Shown here one piece after another: positions 5,994-14,223 of a stretch of 18,191 bases of DNA (position 1 is the first letter of the stretch; each line of letters starts with the position of its first letter). Below the pieces are notes generated by a model. That model made no database searches. It saw nothing but the letters and a program-made list of their open reading frames with translations, and was not told the DNA's origin. Origin of the DNA: Lachnospiraceae bacterium UBA7199 (lineage in GTDB: Bacteria; Bacillota; Clostridia; Lachnospirales; Lachnospiraceae). Location of the stretch: assembly GCA_002490775.1 (NCBI GenBank), contig DKUR01000096.1, forward strand, positions 729 to 18,919. The letters are read 5' to 3'. The translations under genes and the position numbers were made by a program.

Positions 5994-8105
5994 CTACCAG
6001 CTTTTTTCCAGCTTCATGTCCCAGTCCAGCATATACGGACTGTCCTCTGACATACGCAAAATATTGTAGCAGCGCTGTCTTTCTCTGGTTATAGAATCTG
6101 AATTGGTTTCAGAATCCCTGCTCCAAAATTTTAGTCCCATCATATACCCTTCCACCATTTCCTCCCAGGAAGAATACATCTGCTGAAGAAGGAGCGAATT
6201 TTCCAGGGAAGTATCCATTGCCTCCTCATAAGTCATATATCCGCAGATATAAAAGTCAGCACACAACTGGTTGATTCTGCACAAATCCCACGCTGCCATA
6301 TCATCTGCATCATAACCATTTTGGTACATTTCATATGCCAATATATAGCGGTAATCTTTATCCTCTATCTCAGATCTTAAAAATGCTCTTTTAAATGCTC
6401 TCTCATCCAGATCAAGCAGCCCCAATTCTTCCAGTTCCTCCATACATTCCCGGCAAATCTGTCTGTGCCCTCTTGTCTTTAACTTTTCAATGGCCTCCAG
6501 TGCAGTCTCTCTGTCATAAACATTCCAGCTTGAGGAAAGCCCATAATCAACCATTGCCTTATTCTCCACTGTAGGCTCTACACCGCCCACCAACTTCCAG
6601 TCACAACCATTACAGTAGGTTAGAGGCGCATAGGTTGCATTAAACCAAAGAACCGTATCAGGAAGCACCTCCTCTTTATCAGCAGTTTTACTTTCCAGAA
6701 GCTTTGCTAACGTAATACCGGTTTCTCCACCTCTCAGATCTTCATCCTCGTTTCTTTCTTCGGACATGGTATTGTAATATTTTGACAAATCAATGCCATA
6801 CGCTCTTTCAATCTCCCTTATTACCGTATTTGTAGAAGCGTCATAATCTTCTCCTGAGAAAAACATTTCAACAGAAAGATAGTTGTCATTATCCAGTCGT
6901 ATGCAGTACAATATTTCCCCTTTGGAAAAGAATCCTTCAGACCGCACGCCTTTTTTCTCATAAGAAAGTTCCATATATAATGCATCATCAAATCCGGGAA
7001 TGGGCAGCATTTCACTTTCCCAAAGATTCTGTATCCGCCTTGTATCATCTTCCCGGGACGCATATCGGTCACCAAAATCATACTCCATCTCTTCCGCCAG
7101 ATTTGTACTATAGAAAAAGTCTTTCACATCTGCCTCAATCATTATGCCATGCAGAAAAGAATAAGCATGTTCTTCTCTTACATTGGTATCCCGTGCCTTG
7201 GGAATCAGCACAGGACAAAAGACCTCCTCATAGTAATCTGATAAGGTTGCAACCCCCAAATATTGATATTCATCCAAATCCTCCAGTTCTTTGTGCCCTT
7301 CCTTAACCTCGTATGCATCCTGATTGCTTGTATCTTTCATTAAAGGGCTGTCTGTTTTCATCAGTTTCAAGTCAATGTCGTAACATTGTTCTATTTCACT
7401 GATGATCAGATCCGTTTTTTCATCGGTCTGCCCCACATTGAGAGACAAACTCCACTCAACACAGAGACCAGAAGGCAAAAGATTCATATACTCAAGCAGT
7501 CTTGTTTCCCCTACAGTGCCATCATAAGACCGCTCTCTGCTTGAAATAATATAATACCTGTCCTCTCCATTTTCCAATACCCCGCTGCTGTAAATATCCG
7601 TATAATCAGGATAGGGCTGATGCCAGGATTCCAACATAGACTCAAGCAAATGTGCAAAAGAGTCATAATACTCTTCCGCGTCCATTGAACTGCTTGCAAT
7701 CGCTGAATAGTCCAGCCCATGCCCATAATAATAAGCATATCCATCATCTATCTTTGTTCCTTTTGGCATATAGACTTCACCCCGGACGCTTGTGTCATCG
7801 TAATCCCATATTTCCATTTGTTTTAAATGGGCAAACTTTTCTGATGCATCTTTTTCCCTATCCTTGTCCTTTCCATCTTCATAATCCCCGTCTTCTTCTG
7901 CCTTTTCTTCCTCCATGTGCAAAACCTCTTCCTGCTCCGCGCTTTGGCAGCCTGCAAGCAGAATTGAAAAAACAAAAACCGACAGAAAAAATTTTAGTTT
8001 TATTCCCATGCCTTTCCCTGTTTGGAAGTTCCTTCCAATTGGGAACAGGCCCAAATACGTAAGGTTGAAAGTTTCTTTCAACCTTTTACTCGTTGTCTCT
8101 TTCAT
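5994..8105 (-). CDS. Large lipoprotein with duplicated domain and C-terminal DUF1266
   Basis: The start is the ATG at 8105, preceded by GGGGAGGA. The ATG six codons earlier lies only about ten bases after the predicted transcription start and has no ribosome binding site; a third ATG at 8009 is possible. This gives 703 residues. A hydrophobic segment ends in the lipobox LLAGC (Cys at about 53), after an unusually long 33-residue stretch before MGIKLKFF. An acidic linker follows, then two related domains (about 97-250 and 281-444) sharing PK...AY...HG and ending in IISEIEQCYDIDL and VIREIERAYGIDL. The C-terminal 200 residues match DUF1266: RETALEAIEKLKTRGHR, AWDLCRINQL, MYSSWEEMVEGYMMGLKFWS. 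Two CxxC pairs (CNGC about 498-501, CREC about 551-554) flank the start of that domain. It is probably anchored outside the membrane; function unknown. Promoter at 8139-8167. Confidence 0.8.
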   Translation of the reverse strand: MKETTSKRLKETFNLTYLGLFPIGRNFQTGKGMGIKLKFFLSVFVFSILLAGCQSAEQEEVLHMEEEKAEEDGDYEDGKDKDREKDASEKFAHLKQMEIWDYDDTSVRGEVYMPKGTKIDDGYAYYYGHGLDYSAIASSSMDAEEYYDSFAHLLESMLESWHQPYPDYTDIYSSGVLENGEDRYYIISSRERSYDGTVGETRLLEYMNLLPSGLCVEWSLSLNVGQTDEKTDLIISEIEQCYDIDLKLMKTDSPLMKDTSNQDAYEVKEGHKELEDLDEYQYLGVATLSDYYEEVFCPVLIPKARDTNVREEHAYSFLHGIMIEADVKDFFYSTNLAEEMEYDFGDRYASREDDTRRIQNLWESEMLPIPGFDDALYMELSYEKKGVRSEGFFSKGEILYCIRLDNDNYLSVEMFFSGEDYDASTNTVIREIERAYGIDLSKYYNTMSEERNEDEDLRGGETGITLAKLLESKTADKEEVLPDTVLWFNATYAPLTYCNGCDWKLVGGVEPTVENKAMVDYGLSSSWNVYDRETALEAIEKLKTRGHRQICRECMEELEELGLLDLDERAFKRAFLRSEIEDKDYRYILAYEMYQNGYDADDMAAWDLCRINQLCADFYICGYMTYEEAMDTSLENSLLLQQMYSSWEEMVEGYMMGLKFWSRDSETNSDSITRERQRCYNILRMSEDSPYMLDWDMKLEKSW
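8022..8085 (-). repeat. Three tandem hairpins in the 5' end of the lipoprotein gene
   Basis: Three inverted repeats follow in a row: TTGGAAG-TTC-CTTCCAA at 8022-8038, TTGGG-AACAGG-CCCAA at 8039-8054 (sharing no bases with the first), and the 11-bp AAGGTTGAAAG-TTT-CTTTCAACCTT at 8061-8085. They lie between the ATG with the strong ribosome binding site (8105) and a second in-frame ATG (8009), in the part encoding the odd pre-lipobox extension. They may modulate translation or act as binding sites. Confidence 0.6.
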
Positions 8106-8138
8106 AAAAAATTCCTCCCCCATCTTTTCTTACTTTCT

Positions 8139-8167
8139 ATCATAAAATCCTATTGTTCCCGCGTCAA
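8139..8167 (-). promoter_or_regulatory. Sigma-A promoter of the DUF1266 lipoprotein gene
   Basis: On the minus strand TTGACG, a 17-base spacer, then TATGAT. Transcription would begin near 8132, which rules against the ATG at 8123 as translation start and supports the one at 8105. Confidence 0.72.
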
Positions 8168-8184
8168 TAGGCAAACAATGCCTA
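8168..8184. promoter_or_regulatory. Candidate operator between divergent promoters
   Basis: TAGGCA (8168-8173) and TGCCTA (8179-8184) are exact inverted repeats separated by AACAA. The site abuts the -35 box of the leftward promoter and lies about 14 bases upstream of the -35 of the rightward one, a suitable place for a dimeric regulator of both units. Confidence 0.45.
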
Positions 8185-8197
8185 ATCAATTCACATA

Positions 8198-8226
8198 TTG
8201 AATTTGTTCTTCTCAAAAGGTATAAT
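8198..8226 (+). promoter_or_regulatory. Sigma-A promoter of the cNMP-fold / siroheme reductase operon
   Basis: TTGAAT, a 17-base spacer, then consensus TATAAT. The AAGGAGGA ribosome binding site of the first gene follows about 23 bases later. Confidence 0.75.
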
Positions 8227-8259
8227 AAAAAAAGATTTGAAAATAATAAGGAGGAACTC

Positions 8260-10542
8260 ATGACTTCTGCTACAATTGAAAAAGACCAGCTTCTATTCGA
8301 GGCCGGCCAACCTGCAAATGAGCTTTTCTTAATCGTGAAAGGCAGTGTTTCCGTTTCTTTTCCCGGCGGAAAATACACTTTATCAAAAGGAGATGTTCCA
8401 GGCATCTGTGAATTATGTGATGATGTACATTTTATGACCTGTAGGACGTTGGAAGATTCGGTGATCATGTCTTACCCCATTTACGATATTGCCACCTTAG
8501 AATCATTTTTCCGCGCCAATCCTGATTCCAGCATTTTGTTTGCACGTTCTGCTTTCAGACAGGTGAATTCGGTTTTGCAATGTTATGAAAAGGCACGCTT
8601 CATCTGTAGTGAGCTTTATAATACCTGTACAAAAGATTATTCCCTGTACAATGTCTGCTGTATGCGAAATCAGGTAAGTGCCCAGAAACTGCCTGCCTTA
8701 TCAGAATTAGCTCCCTGTGTTGAGGATTCCCCTTTGGAGAGCTGGGCAGTTGCCTATTATGATGGATTTGAATATCTCTTATCCGCCAACAGTGATTCTG
8801 CTGTTTTGGCAAAAGCAACTGCTGTTCCGCTTGGACTTATTATAAGCATCTCTCCTGATTTTGAAAAAATAATCTCTTCCATAGACTCACTGATGGATTA
8901 TCAAAAACAGGCTCTTGCCCTATATTTAAATGAAGATGGAAATGACTTATTTAGTTTCTATATTACCTTATATGAAAATTCCGACACAGCTTCTTCTGAT
9001 TTTAAGCTTTTGCAAACATCAATTGCACAAATGCTTCAACGACTGAAATCATTTTCAGGGATTGATCAGGAGCTTTATGCCAAACGTTCCGCCAGTTTTC
9101 AGGCTGTTTTAAAGGCTAAGCCTACAGGCAATGATGCACCTTCAGAAAAAGAAACGGTTGTAGATTCCTCTTTCCTGGAACAACTAACCGGTTCCCTGCA
9201 GACAATCCTTTCTTACTCAGAATCAGAGGAAGCATTCTGCAGCCAGTTTAAAGACTTAATTAACAGCTATCAGCATATGGAAGATAAAAATGCTTCAGAT
9301 GATAATGCACGTCGATTAAGGCAACAGATTACTTCTTCCTTTTATGAATTATATAATATTATATTTTTCAAAGCATCAAAGGATTCCTCTGTACCTCTTC
9401 CAGTGCGCATGTTCCTTTACTTTGGGTATGTTGATGAATTACTGGCCGGAACTGAAAATGCAGCCTACCTGGGGCAGTTGGCAGACCGCCTTTCCAAAGA
9501 ATCATACCCGCATACCTTTACCCTTTATGACTGGCTCAATGCTATTTTAAAAGGGGAACGGGAACCCAGTAGAAACGAATTTGATGAGGATTATACCAAG
9601 TACCTGCATACAATGAAGGTTTCCGGCAAGATCAGCGCCCAGGAAGAAACAGAATTTGCAGACAACACTTCCAAAAAAGTGGAATACGAACTAAAAAATA
9701 TGATGCCGCCTGTCAACAAAATGACCAGCGGACGTATTTCTACCTTCTGTCCTGTTTTTTCAGCCCACAATGTTTTAAAGGCTCTGGATAGTTGTCTGGT
9801 CTCTAACAACACGCTGCAGGCTTCCTTAACCTACAATATCTCCCTGGATTTTACTGCTTATTACAGGGAATATGTGTATACCAATGTAGAAGCAAATATT
9901 CCAAAAGAATTTTTCCACATGGAAAAGTTGCCTGACTTCATCCTCATGCCCGGTGTTGGCACAAGAGGCGTTATGTGGCAGGAAATTGAAGGACGCCGCA
10001 GAAATACCTCTGCCCGTATGATGCTTCCTATGTTTTATATGGATGACCTGCGTTCTGCCATTGTCAGACTAACCGGCGAATACCGTTGGGAAATGTGTAA
10101 ACGTATACAAGGCCCCCGCTGGAACGATCTTTCAGAACGTTCCCTGACCAGTGAGTACTTTGATTATATTCAATTTTATAAAAAGAATACGGAATTATCG
10201 CCTACTACAAAAGAAAAAATCAAAACCGCCCTTCAAAAATCAAGGGGCAGTTTCAAAGAAATGTTTGTGCGGGATTATATTTCTTATATTTTATTTGAGG
10301 GAACTGGCTCCCCCAGACTTACCAAAATTGCCAGGACCATCCTATTTACCTACTGTCCTTTTGCAAAGCCGGTTCGAAATACCTTAGCTGGCAATCCCAT
10401 CTTTAAAGATTTGATGGAGCGTTATGATGTGCGTCAGAAACAGAATATCCACAGAATTGATATGTTGAAAAAAAGAGTGGAAAACAGCGGCAGCGGCATT
10501 CCCCAGGAATTACAGGATGAATTGGATTACTTAAATTACTGA
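8260..10542 (+). CDS. Large protein with N-terminal cyclic-nucleotide-binding-like domain
   Basis: A 760-residue soluble protein. Residues about 8-105 form a cNMP-binding (Crp-type) beta-roll: LLFEAGQPANELFLIVKGSV, then KYTLSKGD, GICELC, and a helix after YPIYDIATLESFF. The phosphate-binding cassette is degenerate. The GE pair is partly kept (E51), but the position of the usual R-S/T-A reads HFMTCRT, so cAMP or cGMP binding is doubtful. The remaining 650 residues contain no HTH, kinase or membrane segment I can recognise. The C-terminal third is rich in conserved-looking aromatic and Arg residues (GVGTRGVMWQEIEGRRRNTS, YRWEMCKRIQGPRWNDLSER). AAGGAGGA precedes the ATG. It is co-transcribed with the siroheme reductase gene 27 bases downstream, and divergent from the DUF1266 lipoprotein. 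It may be a regulator, scaffold or partner of the reductase; no function is assigned. Confidence 0.85.
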   Translation: MTSATIEKDQLLFEAGQPANELFLIVKGSVSVSFPGGKYTLSKGDVPGICELCDDVHFMTCRTLEDSVIMSYPIYDIATLESFFRANPDSSILFARSAFRQVNSVLQCYEKARFICSELYNTCTKDYSLYNVCCMRNQVSAQKLPALSELAPCVEDSPLESWAVAYYDGFEYLLSANSDSAVLAKATAVPLGLIISISPDFEKIISSIDSLMDYQKQALALYLNEDGNDLFSFYITLYENSDTASSDFKLLQTSIAQMLQRLKSFSGIDQELYAKRSASFQAVLKAKPTGNDAPSEKETVVDSSFLEQLTGSLQTILSYSESEEAFCSQFKDLINSYQHMEDKNASDDNARRLRQQITSSFYELYNIIFFKASKDSSVPLPVRMFLYFGYVDELLAGTENAAYLGQLADRLSKESYPHTFTLYDWLNAILKGEREPSRNEFDEDYTKYLHTMKVSGKISAQEETEFADNTSKKVEYELKNMMPPVNKMTSGRISTFCPVFSAHNVLKALDSCLVSNNTLQASLTYNISLDFTAYYREYVYTNVEANIPKEFFHMEKLPDFILMPGVGTRGVMWQEIEGRRRNTSARMMLPMFYMDDLRSAIVRLTGEYRWEMCKRIQGPRWNDLSERSLTSEYFDYIQFYKKNTELSPTTKEKIKTALQKSRGSFKEMFVRDYISYILFEGTGSPRLTKIARTILFTYCPFAKPVRNTLAGNPIFKDLMERYDVRQKQNIHRIDMLKKRVENSGSGIPQELQDELDYLNY

Positions 10543-10569
10543 TTATCGTAAAAGGAGCGTAAACGTTTT

Positions 10570-12120
10570 ATGCCAAAGGATTATTTAACTGAATTTCTTC
10601 CTGACTTAGCGGAATTTAAAGAAAAAACCATGCAATTTCATCGTGGGGAAATTACAGTTGCTGAATACAAGGCATTTTCCGGAGGTTTCGGAAGCTATGC
10701 ACAAAGAGGAGGAAAGAAGCATATGCTGCGCCTGCGCATGGCTGGCGGACGTCTCACAAAGGAACGTTTAAAATTTATTGTGGAAAACTGTGATGCTTAT
10801 AGCATCGACCGCTTAAAAATCACCACCTGCCAGTCCATCCAGCTGCATGATCTTGAGGCTTCTGATTTATGCGAACTGATAGAAAAAGCCTGGAAGGCAG
10901 GTATGATCTCAAGGGGCGGCGGCGGTGATTTTCCCCGCAATGTAATGGCTTCCCCTTTATCAGGCGTAAAGCAGGGCGAATACTTTGATGTAATGCCTTA
11001 TGCGGAAGCAGCCGGCGAATATTTAATGAATTTTATCAAAGCAGTAAAATTCCCCCGGAAACTAAAGGTATGTTTTTCCAATTCGCCGGAAAATGATACC
11101 CATGCCACCTTCCGCGACATGGGATTTACAGCTAATGCTGACCATACCTTTGATGTTTATATTGCAGGCGGTCTTGGCATCAAACCATGCCTTGGCATCT
11201 GTGTTGATAAGGGAATTTCTCCTAATAAAATCCTTTACTATCTTAAGGCTATGGTTAATACCTTTACTGCCTATGGCAATTATGAAAACCGTGGAAAAGC
11301 AAGAACCCGTTTTATGCAGGAATCTCTGGGCACAGATGGACTTACCAGAGCATTTAAGGAAAAGCTTACCCAGGTTATGAATTCAGAAATGCTGGATCTT
11401 CAAATACCAGAAATTCTGCAGACTCCACCCAGCCAGAAGGAAACAGCCATCCCTGCTGCTGATCATCGGATCATCCCTCAAAAACAGGCCGGTTTATATG
11501 CAGTTTTTTATCAGCCTATGGGAGGAAACCTGACACCGGCTAAAGCAGCTTCTCTATATCAATTGATCGAACCTATGGAAGATGTAGAAATACGCCTTAC
11601 TCCAGAGGAAGGTCTTTATGTGATCAATTGTAATGCCAGCGAAGCCGAAGAAGTTCTTAAAGCAACTGCTGACGGCGCGCAAAATCTTTTTGAAACTTCT
11701 GTGGCCTGCATTGGTGCTTCTACCTGCCAGGTGGGCATCGGCGATTCACCTGCGCTTTTATCTGCATGTATAGAAAAAGTACGCAAAGAAAATTTTGCTG
11801 ACGGTGTACTTCCAAAAATTCATATTTCAGGCTGCCCCTCCTCCTGTGGTGCCCATCAAATCGGTGCTATTGGCTTCAGAGGCGGCATCAAACAGACACC
11901 TGATGGGCCCAAACCTGCTTTTGCAATCTTTGAAGGCGGCTGCCCATTACAGGGACAAGAAGTGATTTCAGATATGGGTAAAAGCATAGAAGCTGAAAAA
12001 ATTCCTGACTTTCTTGTGGAATTAGGAAAAATAATTTCAGCCGAAAATACTACTTATGATAAATGGATAGCCTGCCACCATGACAAATTAATTAAACTAA
12101 TTGAAAAGTATGCCGCCTGA
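10570..12120 (+). CDS. Siroheme / 4Fe-4S nitrite or sulfite reductase
   Basis: A 516-residue enzyme of the NiR/SiR family, reducing sulfite to sulfide or nitrite to ammonia with six electrons, in the cytoplasm. It has the family's two-fold layout: ferredoxin-like half-domains about residues 45-110 and 305-370, each followed by a 4Fe-4S/siroheme domain. The cluster and siroheme ligands are present as C380-x5-C386 (ACIGASTCQVG) and C422-x3-C426 (SGCPSSCGAHQIG). Substrate-pocket residues R123 (DFPRNVM) and K164/K166 (PRKLKV) match E. coli sulfite reductase R153 and K215/K217. The position of E. coli R83, in TTRQ, is Cys here (C87 in TTCQSIQLH). No flavin or ferredoxin domain is fused, so electrons must come from ferredoxin or another partner. 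AAAGGAG lies 12 bases before the ATG. It is second gene of its operon, followed by a strong terminator. Sulfite versus nitrite is not decided. Confidence 0.9.
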   Translation: MPKDYLTEFLPDLAEFKEKTMQFHRGEITVAEYKAFSGGFGSYAQRGGKKHMLRLRMAGGRLTKERLKFIVENCDAYSIDRLKITTCQSIQLHDLEASDLCELIEKAWKAGMISRGGGGDFPRNVMASPLSGVKQGEYFDVMPYAEAAGEYLMNFIKAVKFPRKLKVCFSNSPENDTHATFRDMGFTANADHTFDVYIAGGLGIKPCLGICVDKGISPNKILYYLKAMVNTFTAYGNYENRGKARTRFMQESLGTDGLTRAFKEKLTQVMNSEMLDLQIPEILQTPPSQKETAIPAADHRIIPQKQAGLYAVFYQPMGGNLTPAKAASLYQLIEPMEDVEIRLTPEEGLYVINCNASEAEEVLKATADGAQNLFETSVACIGASTCQVGIGDSPALLSACIEKVRKENFADGVLPKIHISGCPSSCGAHQIGAIGFRGGIKQTPDGPKPAFAIFEGGCPLQGQEVISDMGKSIEAEKIPDFLVELGKIISAENTTYDKWIACHHDKLIKLIEKYAA

Positions 12121-12139
12121 CTGGCACTCTATATATTTT

Positions 12140-12176
12140 AAAGGCCCGGACACACAATTATCCGGGCCTTTCGTTT
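12140..12176 (+). terminator. Strong terminator after the siroheme reductase
   Basis: AAAGGCCCGGA (12140-12150) pairs perfectly with TCCGGGCCTTT (12161-12171) around a 10-base loop, followed by CGTTT. The minus-strand side continues TAAAATATA, so partial function for the convergent coaBC gene is possible. Confidence 0.85.
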
Positions 12177-12183
12177 AACATAA

Positions 12184-12217
12184 GGATGGCAGGTAAAACC
12201 TGGCATCCGTTGTTTTT
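12184..12217 (+). terminator. Second hairpin between convergent genes
   Basis: GGATGGCAGGT and ACCTGGCATCC form a stem of 5 plus 5 bp with one internal G-G mismatch and an AAA loop, followed on the plus strand by GTTGTTTTT. It backs up the first terminator. On the minus strand it follows the coaBC stop, where its downstream run TTATGTTAAA is less convincing. Confidence 0.6.
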
Positions 12218-12219
12218 AA

Positions 12220-13410
12220 TTACATTCTTGCTTTTAATATACAGCTTAATAATTCGTCCGCCACTTCCTCTTTGCTCATAATTGGAAGCTGTATTGTATC
12301 TTCCTTTGATATCAGCGTCACCACATTGGTATCTGTTCCAAAACCGGCTCCCTGCTGCTTTAAATTATTTGCTACTATTAGATCCAAATTTTTCTTCTTA
12401 AGTTTTTCTTTAGAGTTTTCTATCATATGTTCTGTTTCCATAGAAAAACCACATAAAAACTGCCCCTTCGGCTTGTGCGCTCCCAAATACCCTAAAATGT
12501 CCTCTGTACGTGCAAGTTCAATCTTCATGGAATCATCTTTTTTCTTTATTTTTTCCTCTGCCATATCTTTCGGCCGATAATCTGCTACTGCTGCAGCTTT
12601 GATAATAATATCCTGCAATGGAGCATGTTCTTTTACTGCCTCTGCCATATCTGCCGCTGATAGGATTTCTATGGTATTTACTCCCATAGGCGGCTTAAGC
12701 TCTGTTTTTCCTGTAACCAGTATCACTTCTGCACCGCGCCGCATCGCTGCCTTTGCAATTGCATAACCCATTTTTCCAGTGGAATGATTACTGATAAAGC
12801 GGACCGGATCAATCTTTTCTATAGTAGGTCCTGCTGTCACAAGTACTCTAAGCCCCGCCATATCCTTAGGCTTCAAGCCCTTTAAGATATATTCAAATAA
12901 AACCTCTGGCTCCGGCATCTTTCCTTCTCCGGTATCGCCGCATGCAAGATATCCTACAGCAGGAGAAACCACTTCCATCCCGTAATGCTCAAGGGTTTTC
13001 AAATTATCCTGCACAACAGGATTTAGATACATTCTGGTATTCATAGCAGGCGCTATTATCTTGGGACACTGACAGGCAAGCAGCGTCGTAGTCAACATAT
13101 CATCAGCAAGTCCATGGGCTGCCTTTGCGATCACGTTGGCAGAGGCCGGCGCAATCATAAAAAGATCTGTCTGTTTGGCCAATGAAACATGTTCTACGCT
13201 GTGTTGGAAATTTCGATCAAAGGTATCTACCAGACATTTATTTCCTGTCAGACTTTCAAAGGTGATTGGATTGATAAAATTTGTAGCATTCTGCGTCATA
13301 ATCACAGTCACATCTGCCTTTTGTTTTTTCAACATGCTGGCCAGTGATGCAATTTTGTAGGCAGCAATACTGCCGGTCACCCCAAGTACGATATGCTTTC
13401 CTTCTAACAT
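12220..13410 (-). CDS. coaBC: Bifunctional phosphopantothenoylcysteine synthetase/decarboxylase CoaBC
   Basis: Carries out two coenzyme A steps: ligation of cysteine to 4'-phosphopantothenate (CoaB) and decarboxylation to 4'-phosphopantetheine (CoaC, FMN-dependent). I use ATG at 13410, which has GGAAAGGA about 6 bases before it, giving 396 residues. The alternative is a TTG at 13434 overlapping the coaX stop. CoaC is N-terminal: GVTGSIAAYK (9-18), catalytic H74 in SVEH, PAMNTRMY (121-128) substrate clamp, and flap cysteine C157 in LACGDTGEGKM. CoaB follows: VTAGPTIEKIDPVRFISNHS, TGKMG (191-215), AAAVADYRP (272-280) and the lysine stretch KIKKK (287-291). All key residues are present and the length is normal. 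Last gene of the panT-coaX-coaBC operon. Confidence 0.96.
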   Translation of the reverse strand: MLEGKHIVLGVTGSIAAYKIASLASMLKKQKADVTVIMTQNATNFINPITFESLTGNKCLVDTFDRNFQHSVEHVSLAKQTDLFMIAPASANVIAKAAHGLADDMLTTTLLACQCPKIIAPAMNTRMYLNPVVQDNLKTLEHYGMEVVSPAVGYLACGDTGEGKMPEPEVLFEYILKGLKPKDMAGLRVLVTAGPTIEKIDPVRFISNHSTGKMGYAIAKAAMRRGAEVILVTGKTELKPPMGVNTIEILSAADMAEAVKEHAPLQDIIIKAAAVADYRPKDMAEEKIKKKDDSMKIELARTEDILGYLGAHKPKGQFLCGFSMETEHMIENSKEKLKKKNLDLIVANNLKQQGAGFGTDTNVVTLISKEDTIQLPIMSKEEVADELLSCILKARM

Positions 13411-13430
13411 TCTGCTTTCCTTTCCTGAAA

Positions 13431-14207
13431 TCAAGCTTGTGCATCCATATTTTTATGATAAATAATGTTAAGACCTTTCAGTGTCAATTCATTATCATAG
13501 ACAATTTTTTGCTTACAATAGGGTACGATGCAGCCTGCCAGACCTCCTGTTGCCACTACTGCTGCCTTGTAGCCCAGTTCTTCCCAGATCCGGTCAATCA
13601 TACCATCCATGCTGGCAGCCTGCCCCATAATAATTCCACTCTTCATACAATCAATGGTATTTTTCCCAATAATCTTTTTCGGTGCCTCCAGGCTGATCCT
13701 TGGAAGCTGAGAAGTACGGTTTACCAGCGACTCTAAAGAAACCTTTACGCCAGGCAGTATCATGCCGCCAATATAATTTTTCTTTTCATCTACCACGCTG
13801 ATGGTGGTGGCTGTTCCCATATCAATAATAATGATTGGCTCTCCGTAATACTTCAATCCTGCTACTGCATTCACAATCAGGTCTGAGCCCACCTGCCCCG
13901 GATGATCCATCAAAATATTCAATCCGGTTTTTACTCCCGGGCCTACCACCAATGGCTCATTATGCAGAAGCTTACTCATAGCAGACTTCATGATATTGGT
14001 AAGCGGCGGTACAACAGATGCAATAATAGAACCTGTAATCTCTTCCACTTTAATATGATACAGATCAAGAAGCGTTTTAAATGCCACCACATATTCTAAT
14101 TCTGTTTTGGCAGTATCTGTGGAAACCCGTTCTACGAAATAAACCTTTTCCATCTCGATACACCCGATTACTATGTTTGTATTTCCAATATCCACTGCTA
14201 AAATCAT
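13431..14207 (-). CDS. coaX: Type III pantothenate kinase
   Basis: Phosphorylates pantothenate with ATP, the first step of coenzyme A synthesis; type III enzymes are not inhibited by CoA. The 258 residues show the ASKHA-fold motifs: phosphate-binding DIGNTN at 6-11, the GSD motif with catalytic Asp about D109, IIDMGTATTISVVD at about 127-140, and GGMILPGV at 147-154. The residue after the catalytic Asp is Leu (GSDLIVNA), where many homologues have Arg (GADR). GAAGGGCG lies upstream of the ATG. It follows the S component gene by 16 bases and precedes coaBC by 20, so the three are co-transcribed. Confidence 0.95.
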   Translation of the reverse strand: MILAVDIGNTNIVIGCIEMEKVYFVERVSTDTAKTELEYVVAFKTLLDLYHIKVEEITGSIIASVVPPLTNIMKSAMSKLLHNEPLVVGPGVKTGLNILMDHPGQVGSDLIVNAVAGLKYYGEPIIIIDMGTATTISVVDEKKNYIGGMILPGVKVSLESLVNRTSQLPRISLEAPKKIIGKNTIDCMKSGIIMGQAASMDGMIDRIWEELGYKAAVVATGGLAGCIVPYCKQKIVYDNELTLKGLNIIYHKNMDAQA

Positions 14208-14223
14208 GATTACGCCCTTCTTT

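Noticed and set aside
5985..6005. Terminator hairpin at the end of the lipoprotein gene (AAAAGCT/AGCTTTT)
   Set aside because: It is a 7-bp, mostly A-T stem with a 3-base loop that includes the stop codon and has no proper T-run after it on the minus strand, so it is too weak to call.
7652..8062. Plus-strand open frames antisense to the lipoprotein gene
   Set aside because: They are Pro/His/Leu-rich shadows of a charged protein on the other strand, without ribosome binding sites.
8106..8123. ATG at 8123 as the start of the lipoprotein gene
   Set aside because: It lies about ten bases after the predicted transcription start without a ribosome binding site. GGGGAGGA points to the ATG at 8105.
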